A DNA stretch of 5,753 nt from JBLHRE01 sp047625765 (GTDB lineage Bacteria; Bacteroidota; Bacteroidia; Flavobacteriales; JBLHRE01): positions 1-5,753 of the forward strand of contig JBLHRE010000119.1 of NCBI GenBank assembly GCA_047625765.1, in the 5' to 3' direction. The notes beneath the pieces are model-generated. The model searched no databases. It was not told where the DNA came from and saw only the letters and a program-made list of their open reading frames with translations. Below, in pieces: positions 1 through 5,753 of the stretch. The position numbers and the translations under genes are program-made. Each line of letters begins with the position of its first letter. The first letter of the stretch is position 1.

Positions 1-1
1 A

Positions 2-40
2 ATAGAAGTAGCATACCCAAACACAATAATGCATGTCTAA
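2..40 (+). CDS. 3' end of an upstream gene, possibly truA (partial)
   Basis: The second frame from the window edge reads IEVAYPNTIMHV and stops at TAA 38-40, so an upstream gene appears to end here and overlap the start of the ABC transporter by 8 bases. A hydrophobic strand followed by a 'xYP' tail resembles the C-terminus of tRNA pseudouridine synthase TruA in Bacteroidota, and from memory truA often precedes an ABC exporter in flavobacteria. Only 12 codons are visible, so the identity is a guess. The first frame is also open to a stop at 43-45 and cannot be excluded. Confidence 0.35.
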   Translation: MEVAYPNTIMHV

Positions 41-1790
41 AGTAAGCGGAAAAGCTTTTGATTTTAAATTGTTACGCAGACTAATGCGCTATATAATTCC
101 ATACAAAGGGAGTTTTTTAGCAGCATTTATTCTTACTATAATATTATCTGGATTGACTACCGTTCGTCCAATGCTTATCCAGTATACCATTGATAATTTC
201 ATTCTTATTCCAAATGCAGAAGGGCTTTTGAAATATACCTTGATTATGATTGGTCTTCTGGTCTTGGAATCGGTTTTTCAATTCTTATTTATTTATGTAG
301 CCAATTGGATTGGTCAAAGCATTCTAATAGATTTAAGGACCAGACTTTACAAGCATATTCTCTCTTTTAAACTCAATTATTTCGATAGAACACCCATAGG
401 AACATTAATAACGAGAGTTGTATCGGATATCGAAACATTAGCAGATGTTTTTTCTCAAGGCTTACTCGTGATTTTTGGAGATTTACTAAAGTTGATTGTT
501 GTGGTAATTGCTATGTTTTGGATTGACTGGCGTTTGGCATTGGTATCTTTGGCTACTATTCCAATTTTAGTAGTTGCAACAAGGTGGTTTCAGAGATCTA
601 TCAAGGCAACCTTCCAGAGTGTAAGAAACGAAGTTTCTACGCTAAATTCTTTTGTGCAGGAACATGTAACAGGAATGAGTATTGTCCAGATTTTTAATAG
701 AGAGGACAAAGTATTTGATGATTTTAAAGCCATCAATCACAGACATAAAATAGCCAATGTTAAAACGATTTGGTATTTCTCTATCTTCTTACCAATTGTA
801 GAGATTTTGTCTGCAATATCGCTAGGATTAGTTGTTTGGTTTGGTGGTTGGCAAGCAGCTGTTGGGTCTGATATTTCGTTGGGTACCATTATGGCTTTTA
901 TTTTATTTATACACATGCTGTTTCGTCCCATTCGTCAATTGGCAGATAAGTTTAATACGCTTCAATTGGGGATGGTAAGCTCCGAAAGGGTATTTAAAAT
1001 TATCGATACCGATGATCATATTGCAGACACGGGTAAGCACGAATCAGAACAATTGCAAGGGGCTGTGTCTTTTAAAAACGTCTGGTTTGCCTACAATAAC
1101 GAAGATTATGTTTTAAAAGATGTAAGTTTTGAAGTTAAGCCCGGTGAAACGGTTGCTATAGTTGGTGCTACAGGTGCTGGTAAATCATCTATCATCAATT
1201 TGGTAAATCGTTTTTACGATATCAATAAGGGTGAAATTTGCATTGATGGAAAGGATATAAAAGATTTTAGTTTAGAATCACTAAGACAAAATATTGCCTT
1301 TGTTTTACAAGATGTATTCTTGTTTTCAGATTCTATATTGAACAACATCACCTTAGGAAGAGAAGTTTCGGAAGAGGATGTAATTAAGGCTGCTAAATCT
1401 ATTGAAGTTGATTCTTTTGTAAAGAATCTTCCAGGAGGTTATCATTACAATGTAAGAGAAAGAGGAGCAATGCTATCTGCTGGGCAAAGGCAGTTATTAT
1501 CCTTTTTAAGAGCTTATGTTACAAATCCGGGTATATTGATCTTAGATGAGGCTACTTCCTCTGTAGACACCTATACCGAACAGTTGATTCAAACTGCCAT
1601 TGAGAAATTAACCGAAAACAGAACATCTATAATTATTGCACATAGATTGGCTACCATTCAGCATGCCGATAAAATATTAGTAATGGATAAGGGAGAGATT
1701 GTAGAAGCAGGAACTCACAACGAATTGTTGGGGTCTAACGGTATCTACAAAAACCTGTACGAAATGCAGTTTATAGACGAAGAGGCTTAG
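33..1790 (+). CDS. ABC exporter half-transporter (MsbA/multidrug type, fused permease and ATPase)
   Basis: This is a complete 585-residue inner-membrane exporter subunit with a membrane domain fused to an ATPase, the usual size for MsbA/LmrA-like half-transporters that work as dimers. Residues about 15-310 form the six-helix type I exporter domain, with hydrophobic stretches near 24-42, 66-90, 140-162, 165-182, 248-270 and 282-298. The ATPase domain (about 345-580) has every motif: A-loop Tyr354, Walker A GATGAGKSS (378-386), Q-loop Gln426, signature LSAGQ (481-485, Ala in place of the usual second Gly), Walker B ILILDEAT (501-508, catalytic Glu506), D-loop SSVD (509-512) and H-loop His537. 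Hydrolysis should therefore be intact. The substrate cannot be read from sequence; lipid A core/phospholipid flipping or drug efflux are both possible. The start ATG overlaps the end of the upstream reading frame, which suggests co-transcription and coupled translation. No Shine-Dalgarno sequence or promoter of its own is visible. Confidence 0.93.
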   Translation: MSKVSGKAFDFKLLRRLMRYIIPYKGSFLAAFILTIILSGLTTVRPMLIQYTIDNFILIPNAEGLLKYTLIMIGLLVLESVFQFLFIYVANWIGQSILIDLRTRLYKHILSFKLNYFDRTPIGTLITRVVSDIETLADVFSQGLLVIFGDLLKLIVVVIAMFWIDWRLALVSLATIPILVVATRWFQRSIKATFQSVRNEVSTLNSFVQEHVTGMSIVQIFNREDKVFDDFKAINHRHKIANVKTIWYFSIFLPIVEILSAISLGLVVWFGGWQAAVGSDISLGTIMAFILFIHMLFRPIRQLADKFNTLQLGMVSSERVFKIIDTDDHIADTGKHESEQLQGAVSFKNVWFAYNNEDYVLKDVSFEVKPGETVAIVGATGAGKSSIINLVNRFYDINKGEICIDGKDIKDFSLESLRQNIAFVLQDVFLFSDSILNNITLGREVSEEDVIKAAKSIEVDSFVKNLPGGYHYNVRERGAMLSAGQRQLLSFLRAYVTNPGILILDEATSSVDTYTEQLIQTAIEKLTENRTSIIIAHRLATIQHADKILVMDKGEIVEAGTHNELLGSNGIYKNLYEMQFIDEEA

Positions 1791-1792
1791 GG

Positions 1793-2007
1793 AATGAAGA
1801 ATTCAGATTTATAATTGTTGACCCCCAGGTAAAGCAAAGTTTAATTTCAGTGACAATAATAGCCAGCTGGTTACTGGGCTTGTTGGAGTTCTTTATAATG
1901 AGGATTTAAAAGAAATTGCAAGAGACACCAATACCATAGAATCGTCCAAAATTCAATTTGAAGTTACAGCAGGCTGGTACTACTTTTCTGTTAACGGTGA
2001 ATTTTAA
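1793..2007 (+). pseudogene. Decayed coding fragment with an apparent frameshift and no start codon
   Basis: Just after the ABC transporter stop, one frame reads NEEFRFIIVDP (1793-1825). From the C5 run at 1822-1826 the protein-like reading continues in the next frame as PPGKAKFNFSDN, on to GWYYFSVNGEF and TAA at 2005-2007. Adding one C to the C5 run would join the two as ...IIVDPPGKAKF.... This is what a one-base loss in a homopolymer gives, or a sequencing error. There is no ATG, GTG or TTG start in the joined frame after the ABC stop. The residue pattern (alternating hydrophobics, GKAKFNFS, AGWYYFSVNG) looks like a beta-sandwich domain, faintly like pre-peptidase C-terminal domains, but I do not recognise the family. 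The protein-like reading is seen directly; calling it a relic is inference. Confidence 0.4.
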
Positions 2008-2313
2008 AAAAGTGGGATTATTGTCAATCCTTACTCCATTTCATTCATTTACTTTAAGATACCTTTAGAAGAGTCGGGGAATAGAAATGATTTTTCAAGG
2101 ACACTATTTAAACCTGATTGTTATCAATGCCGCAGTAAAGAATATATTGAGAGATATAAAATTGAAACAAACCCGCTCAAGTTAAAGGAGGTTCCTAAAT
2201 GGCGATGTAAAAAACATGGAAGAATTATTGTAAAGCCTATTAAAGTTAAAGGTGTAATACGATGTGTTCTCACAGAAGATGGACCACACCCTGTGAATAT
2301 TATACTTGACTAA
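2008..2313 (+). pseudogene. Start-less open frame of 101 codons with CxxC...CxxH (possible zinc-ribbon relic)
   Basis: Directly after TAA 2005-2007, and in the same frame, 101 codons run without a stop to TAA 2311-2313, which overlaps the stop codon of the opposing flavoprotein gene. At this base composition a stop would be expected about every 14 codons, so the opening is unlikely to be chance. No ATG, GTG, TTG or CTG occurs in frame before a GTG near the end. The translation has CYQC (codons at 2119-2130) and, after 25 residues, CKKH (2206-2217), spaced like a zinc ribbon, then a basic strand-rich tail (GRIIVKPIKVKGVIRC). It may be the second half of one gene split by the 2005 stop, or a separate truncated gene. 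The family is not recognised. Together with the preceding fragment it fills the 519-base gap between genes; I see no promoter or terminator there. Confidence 0.4.
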
Positions 2314-3812
2314 TCCTTCATTTCGAAATGCACATCTTTCTTTACACCATCAATTAGTGTGTAATACTCGATTGATGAATCATCGCTAAAGGCTTTGAAA
2401 ATGGGTTTGTTCATTAGCACACGCACACACTCCTGTACACCTTCGATAATAGAAGGGTGAGGGTGAACCAGTTCTGCCAACTCCTTAACACCTTTGTTCA
2501 TTTTAATCAATAAACCTACCGCTTGTATTGCGCTCGAGGCATGTTCTCCTACAGCACGCATTCCTAAAATTTTCATTTTATCATCGTTACTTACAATAAT
2601 TTTGAAAAATCCTTTGGTATTGCCCATTGCTATAGCCCTAGCAATGTGGCTATAATCCAATTTTACAACTTTAATAGGAATGTTCTTATCAATACAGTTT
2701 TGCTCGTTCATTCCCACAGCCGCAACTTCTGGGTTTAAGAACATAATGGTACAAATGTTATCGTAGGATACTTTAGAGGCCTTTTCGGAAAACATTTTCT
2801 CTACAGCATGTCTTGCTTCAATCTCTCCAACATTAACTAGAGATATATGTCCAGAAGCATCGCCAACAACAAAAATGTTCTTGACACTTGTTCTGGTATC
2901 ATCATCTTCTACATGTCTGCTTTTTTCAGAAATCTTAATACCAATTTTTTCCAATCCTAAACCTTCGGTATTTGGAATACGACCAACAGATAGTAAAGCT
3001 TTGTCTACACGAATAACCTGACTCATTCCTTGAGGATAGGATATTTCATATTCGACCTTTCCATCACGAACTTCCATGCGTTCGAATTTGGCTTCGTTGT
3101 GTACAACCACACCTTTTTCTTGTAGGTTTTCACTTACAACTCTCGATATATCGGGGTCTTCGAATGGCAATACGCGGTTTGCACGATCAATGATAAATAC
3201 CTTTGTTTTGCCTAAGTTAGAGAAGATGGTAGCAAATTCACAACCAATAACACCTGCTCCTAGAATAACCATCTTTTTTGGGTATTCCTTCAGATTTTGG
3301 ATGCCATCACTAGTCAAAATCATTTCTTCGTCTACCTTGATATTGGGTAGTTTTCTTGGTTTAGAACCAGTGGCAATAATAATATACTTGGTTTCTATTA
3401 TTTCTTCTGTACCATCATTACAAACGATTTTTACAGAATTGGTAGTTTCTAAACTACCGAAGCCATATTTAAGATCAAGCAATCTGCCATTTTTGGCCTC
3501 AGCTTTTAAAAACTGTGCTTGATTATAATATTGGTCGTGACGGTATGCTACCGATTTATCTACCATCTTGGTAACTTTCTCCCATGAAATTTCATAGGCT
3601 GAATCGCTAGCATCTTTGGTTTCGTTAATTTTTACAACCCTATTCGAAATTTCCCAAAGTGTTTTTGAAGAAAGAGCACCGTTATAAATTCCGGCTCCTC
3701 CAAGTTTATCTTTTTCGATAAGTAAAACTTTCTTATTGAAATCCAAAGCACGCATAGCCGCAGCGTATCCAGCTGGGCCACCTCCAATAACACAGAGATC
3801 GTATTTTTTCAT
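2310..3812 (-). CDS. Dihydrolipoamide-dehydrogenase-like flavoprotein lacking both redox cysteines
   Basis: This 500-residue product has the class I pyridine nucleotide-disulfide oxidoreductase fold. An N-terminal FAD-binding GGGPAG (10-15) is followed by ATGS (147-150), the NAD(P)-binding GAGVIG (185-190), the second FAD motif VGDAS (316-320), and a C-terminal dimerisation domain from about 350 that keeps the His-Glu dyad (HPHP 450-453, Glu457). The active-site segment that normally reads GGTCLNVGCIPSK is GGAGIYNGALSSK (38-50): Gly41 and Ala46 stand where the two cysteines should be. It therefore cannot act as a normal lipoamide or glutathione reductase; a transhydrogenase, diaphorase or quinone-type NAD(P)H oxidation is more likely. 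Asp209, at the end of the second strand of the NAD site, favours NADH over NADPH. About 30 extra residues follow the usual family end. It is complete, lies downstream of the synthase gene behind a terminator, and has no visible promoter or Shine-Dalgarno. Automated pipelines would probably name it lpdA, which would mislead. Confidence 0.88.
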   Translation of the reverse strand: MKKYDLCVIGGGPAGYAAAMRALDFNKKVLLIEKDKLGGAGIYNGALSSKTLWEISNRVVKINETKDASDSAYEISWEKVTKMVDKSVAYRHDQYYNQAQFLKAEAKNGRLLDLKYGFGSLETTNSVKIVCNDGTEEIIETKYIIIATGSKPRKLPNIKVDEEMILTSDGIQNLKEYPKKMVILGAGVIGCEFATIFSNLGKTKVFIIDRANRVLPFEDPDISRVVSENLQEKGVVVHNEAKFERMEVRDGKVEYEISYPQGMSQVIRVDKALLSVGRIPNTEGLGLEKIGIKISEKSRHVEDDDTRTSVKNIFVVGDASGHISLVNVGEIEARHAVEKMFSEKASKVSYDNICTIMFLNPEVAAVGMNEQNCIDKNIPIKVVKLDYSHIARAIAMGNTKGFFKIIVSNDDKMKILGMRAVGEHASSAIQAVGLLIKMNKGVKELAELVHPHPSIIEGVQECVRVLMNKPIFKAFSDDSSIEYYTLIDGVKKDVHFEMKD

Positions 3813-3829
3813 AATAGAGTAATAGGTAG

Positions 3830-3857
3830 AAAAAAGCCTCGCTAAATGCGAGGCTTT
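3830..3857 (-). terminator. Rho-independent terminator of the alpha-oxoamine synthase gene
   Basis: On the minus strand a perfect 10-base-pair stem, AAAGCCTCGC / GCGAGGCTTT, with a 5-base loop (ATTTA), starts 8 bases after the synthase stop codon. It ends in a run of six T. This is a textbook intrinsic terminator acting on minus-strand transcripts. On the plus strand it would be followed only by TTTAAT, so it is much weaker in that direction. It fills most of the 53-base gap before the flavoprotein start codon. Confidence 0.9.
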
Positions 3858-3865
3858 AATAATAT

Positions 3866-5107
3866 TTAGTGAACCGCAATTTTATCAGAAACGTATTCTC
3901 CTTTTTCTAATCGCTCCTTAACTTTAGTAAAACATTCGATAGTGTATCTAACATCTTCTAAGTTGTGCATAGCAGTTGGAATTAATCGCAACATAATAAC
4001 ACCTTTAGGAACAACTGGATAAGTTACGATAGAACAGAAAAGAGAAAAGTTTTCTCTTAAGTCTAATGTTAAGTTAGTTGCCTCTCCAACACCTCCCGAA
4101 AGGAATACTGGAGTTACAGGTGATTGTGTTTTGCCAATATTAAAACCAGCGGCAGTAAGACCTTGTTGCAAATTGTTTGCAACATCCCATAAACGCTCAC
4201 GCAATTCAGGATTATTACGCAACAATTCCAATCTTTTTAATGCACCAATAACCAAAGGCATAGGCAAACTTTTTGCGAAAATTTGCGAACGCATATTATA
4301 CCTTAAGTATTCAATAATATTTTCGTTTGAACATATAAACGCCCCAATACTAGCCATTGACTTAGCAAAAGTTCCAAAATAAATATCAATACCGTCTTGA
4401 CAGTTTTGGTATTCACCCGTTCCAACCCCTGTTTCTCCTAATACACCAAATCCATGTGCGTCATCAACAAACAAACGGAAATCGAATTTAGATTTCAATG
4501 CAACAATTTCAGCACAACGACCTAAATCACCAGACATTCCAAAAACACCTTCGGTGATTACCATAATTGCGCCACCGGTTTTGGTAGTCAATTTAGTAGC
4601 ACGTTCCAATTGCTTTTCAAGGCTTTCCAAGTCATTGTGCGGGAAAACAAAGCGTTTTCCTTGGTGTAAACGAACACCATCAATAATACATGCATGACTT
4701 TCGGCATCGTAAACGATTACATCGTTTCTATCAACTAAAGCATCAATTGCAGACGACATTCCTTGGTAACCGAAGTTTAAAAGGATGGTATCTTCTTTTT
4801 GCATAAAGTCAGAAAGTTCACTTTCTAACTGTTCGTGCTGGTTTGTATTACCAGACATCATACGAGATCCCATAGGATATCCCATACCCCAATCCTTAGC
4901 TGCCTTTGCATCAACCTCTCTTACTTCCGGATGATTTGCTAGTCCAATGTAGTTGTTAATGCTCCACCCCAACACTTCTTTGCCTCTGAATATCATGCGG
5001 TTAGATATCTCACCTTCCAGTTTCGGGTAGGTGAAATAACCGTGTGCGTCTTTAGCGTGCTGACCCAATGGGCCTCTATTCTCTTTTAATTTCTCAAATA
5101 AATCCAT
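3866..5107 (-). CDS. PLP-dependent alpha-oxoamine synthase (serine palmitoyltransferase / cysteate acyltransferase-like)
   Basis: This 413-residue protein (start MDLFEKLKENRG) belongs to the alpha-oxoamine synthases, cytosolic fold-type I PLP enzymes that condense an amino acid with an acyl-CoA or acyl-ACP and release CO2. Numbered from this start, visible features are the PLP-stacking His138 in ESHACIIDG, EGVFGMSGD (186-194), the cofactor Asp215 and His218 in VDDAHG, the Schiff-base Lys249 in TFAKSMASIGAF, and Arg374 in LRLIPTAMH. The N-terminal GPLGQHAKDAHGYFTYPKLEGEI is typical of a Bacteroidota subfamily usually labelled KBL, BioF or SPT. In this phylum such enzymes make the sphingoid base (serine) or capnine (cysteate); which substrate applies here cannot be read from sequence. 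No bio or threonine-degradation genes are adjacent. An in-frame ATG 20 codons upstream (5165-5167) would add MFACYLQKITFVLAKTTYVF, but those codons cover the promoter at 5134-5164, so 5107 is preferred. It is transcribed divergently from bamD. Confidence 0.88.
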   Translation of the reverse strand: MDLFEKLKENRGPLGQHAKDAHGYFTYPKLEGEISNRMIFRGKEVLGWSINNYIGLANHPEVREVDAKAAKDWGMGYPMGSRMMSGNTNQHEQLESELSDFMQKEDTILLNFGYQGMSSAIDALVDRNDVIVYDAESHACIIDGVRLHQGKRFVFPHNDLESLEKQLERATKLTTKTGGAIMVITEGVFGMSGDLGRCAEIVALKSKFDFRLFVDDAHGFGVLGETGVGTGEYQNCQDGIDIYFGTFAKSMASIGAFICSNENIIEYLRYNMRSQIFAKSLPMPLVIGALKRLELLRNNPELRERLWDVANNLQQGLTAAGFNIGKTQSPVTPVFLSGGVGEATNLTLDLRENFSLFCSIVTYPVVPKGVIMLRLIPTAMHNLEDVRYTIECFTKVKERLEKGEYVSDKIAVH

Positions 5108-5133
5108 AAAAACATACGTTGTTTTAGCTAGTA

Positions 5134-5164
5134 CAAAAGTAATCTTTTGCAAATAGCACGCAAA
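5134..5164 (-). promoter_or_regulatory. Bacteroidota-type promoter for the alpha-oxoamine synthase gene
   Basis: On the minus strand TTTG (5164-5161) is followed after exactly 19 bases by TACTTTTG (5141-5134), a full match to the TTTG / TAnnTTTG consensus of the Bacteroidota primary sigma factor. Transcription should begin near 5126-5130, giving a leader of about 20 bases before ATG 5107. A second TTTG (5153-5150) sits only 8 bases from the -7 box and is not correctly spaced. Confidence 0.78.
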
Positions 5165-5189
5165 CACTTATTAGACTCTTGTTTTCCCT

Positions 5190-5220
5190 TTTATTATTGA
5201 ACTAAAATAAACTATTTTTG
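5190..5220 (+). promoter_or_regulatory. Probable bamD promoter
   Basis: TATTTTTG (5213-5220) is a full match to the TAnnTTTG -7 element. The upstream element is weak: TTTA at 5190-5193 matches three of four bases of TTTG, with a 19-base spacer, the same as in the opposing promoter. Transcription would begin at about 5224-5227, just at the first candidate ATG (5225) and about 15 bases before the second (5240). It is fair as a promoter because of the imperfect -33 box. Confidence 0.5.
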
Positions 5221-5239
5221 CAGGATGTTGAAACAAGCT

Positions 5240-5753
5240 ATGAAGAATATATTTTTGTTTTTGGTATTGGTGCTTTTCGCCAGTTCTTGCAGTGAATACC
5301 AAAAGGTATTAAAAAGCTCGGATACCGACTATAAATTTGAAAAGGCTTCGGAGTATTTCGAAAATAAAGATTTTGCTAGAGCACAACCTTTATTTGAGGA
5401 ACTTGCTTCGGTATGGAGAGGAACAGCTAAGTCTGCTGAAGTTTATTTTAAGTATGCATATAGTTTGTACGGACAAGCAAGTTTTATTCTTGCAGCATAC
5501 CATTTCAAAAACTTTGTAAGGACGTATCCTAAAAATGAACGTAAAGAGTATGCATCGTTTTTAACAGCTTACTGTTATTACAACGATTCTCCGGGTTACA
5601 GCCTAGATCAATCGAGTACTTATAAGGCTATTGACGAATTGCAATTGTTTGCAAATCAATTTCCAGAGAGCGAATACCTGGAAAAGGCCAATGAGTTAAT
5701 GGCCGATTTGCGTAATAAATTAGAGCGTAAGGCTTTTGAAAATGCGCAACTGT
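5240..5753 (+). CDS. bamD: Outer membrane protein assembly factor BamD (lipoprotein, 3' end outside window)
   Basis: BamD is the periplasmic lipoprotein partner of BamA in the machine that inserts beta-barrel proteins into the outer membrane. The window holds 171 codons and runs open to its edge; the full protein is normally roughly 250-280 residues. The start MKNIFLFLVLVLFASSC is a lipoprotein signal peptide with the lipidated cysteine at residue 17 (lipobox ASSC). Tetratricopeptide-like helices follow: about 31-64 (FEKASEYFENKDFARAQPLF), 65-97 (YAYSLYGQASFILAAYHFKN) and 103-160, including TAYCYYNDSPGYSLDQ, a stretch typical of Bacteroidota BamD. An in-frame ATG at 5225 would add MLKQA; I prefer 5240 because the likely transcription start falls at or beyond 5225 and an MKN start is usual for such signals, but 5225 remains possible. 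There is no Shine-Dalgarno sequence. The gene is divergent from the synthase gene and shares its 5' regulatory region. Confidence 0.9.
   Translation, partial: MKNIFLFLVLVLFASSCSEYQKVLKSSDTDYKFEKASEYFENKDFARAQPLFEELASVWRGTAKSAEVYFKYAYSLYGQASFILAAYHFKNFVRTYPKNERKEYASFLTAYCYYNDSPGYSLDQSSTYKAIDELQLFANQFPESEYLEKANELMADLRNKLERKAFENAQL

Noticed and set aside
737..931. Minus-strand open frame of 64 codons inside the ABC transporter gene
   Set aside because: It lies wholly opposite a gene with complete conserved motifs, and its translation shows no domain or signal; it is a shadow frame.
1794..1814. Mini-ORF MKNSDL right after the ABC transporter stop
   Set aside because: Six codons ending in TAA with no promoter or regulatory context; it is also out of frame with the protein-like readings there.
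1862..1873. Near-palindrome AGCCAGCTGGTT as an operator or terminator
   Set aside because: Too short, no T run follows it, and it falls inside the coding-like relic.
2001..2012. TTTTAAAAAAG at the junction of the two relics as a programmed frameshift site
   Set aside because: A6G resembles a slippery site, but the two open stretches are already in the same frame, separated only by TAA, so a shift would not join them. No downstream stimulating structure was seen.
1791..2309. Mobile element or insertion sequence in the gap between the convergent genes
   Set aside because: No terminal inverted repeats, target-site duplication or transposase-like residues were found by eye; only the coding relics are visible.
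3076..3522. Plus-strand open frame of 148 codons opposite the flavoprotein gene
   Set aside because: The coding strand carries the family motifs continuously across this stretch. The antisense reading is rich in Ser/Thr/Leu, as antisense shadows are, and has no recognisable domain.
4131..4382. Plus-strand open frame of 83 codons opposite the alpha-oxoamine synthase gene
   Set aside because: It is antisense to a conserved enzyme region including the PLP-lysine neighbourhood, with no promoter or recognisable product.
5337..5519. Plus-strand open frame of 60 codons inside bamD in another frame
   Set aside because: The bamD frame shows a lipobox and tetratricopeptide-like helices throughout; this is an out-of-frame shadow.

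Overview
The window looks like a chromosomal housekeeping segment from a member of the Bacteroidota, most likely a flavobacterium-like organism. It is AT-rich. It shows no Shine-Dalgarno pattern ahead of its genes. It carries the TTTG / TAnnTTTG promoter type of this phylum. It also encodes a BamD lipoprotein of the Bacteroidota type and an alpha-oxoamine synthase of the kind these bacteria use for sphingolipid or sulfonolipid bases. The assignment comes from protein and promoter style only; no rRNA or other marker is present.

Layout. Bases 2-40 are the last codons of an upstream plus-strand gene, possibly truA. It overlaps the start of a complete ABC exporter half-transporter (33-1790, +) by 8 bases. 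Bases 1791-2309 hold no intact gene. They do contain a long, nearly stop-free plus-strand reading frame with no start codon, best read as one or two decayed genes; the second part has a CxxC...CxxH pattern. Two minus-strand genes follow. At 2310-3812 is a flavoprotein of the dihydrolipoamide dehydrogenase fold in which both redox-active cysteines are replaced. At 3866-5107 is a PLP-dependent alpha-oxoamine synthase (serine palmitoyltransferase / cysteate acyltransferase / KBL-like). A strong intrinsic terminator (3830-3857) lies between them. At 5240-5753 (+) is bamD, which runs off the window and diverges from the synthase gene across a short region with one very good and one fair promoter.

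Function. Three products concern the envelope: a lipid or drug exporter of the MsbA-like fold, an enzyme making long-chain amino-ketone lipid bases, and the BamD part of the outer-membrane protein assembly machine. The flavoprotein is a soluble NAD(P)H-linked oxidoreductase of unknown substrate. The gene orientations do not form a single operon. I see no mobile element, CRISPR array, tRNA or rRNA. The two observations most worth following are the cysteine-less flavoprotein and the start-less coding remnants at 1793-2313. The promoter at 5134-5164 also corrects the start of the synthase gene.
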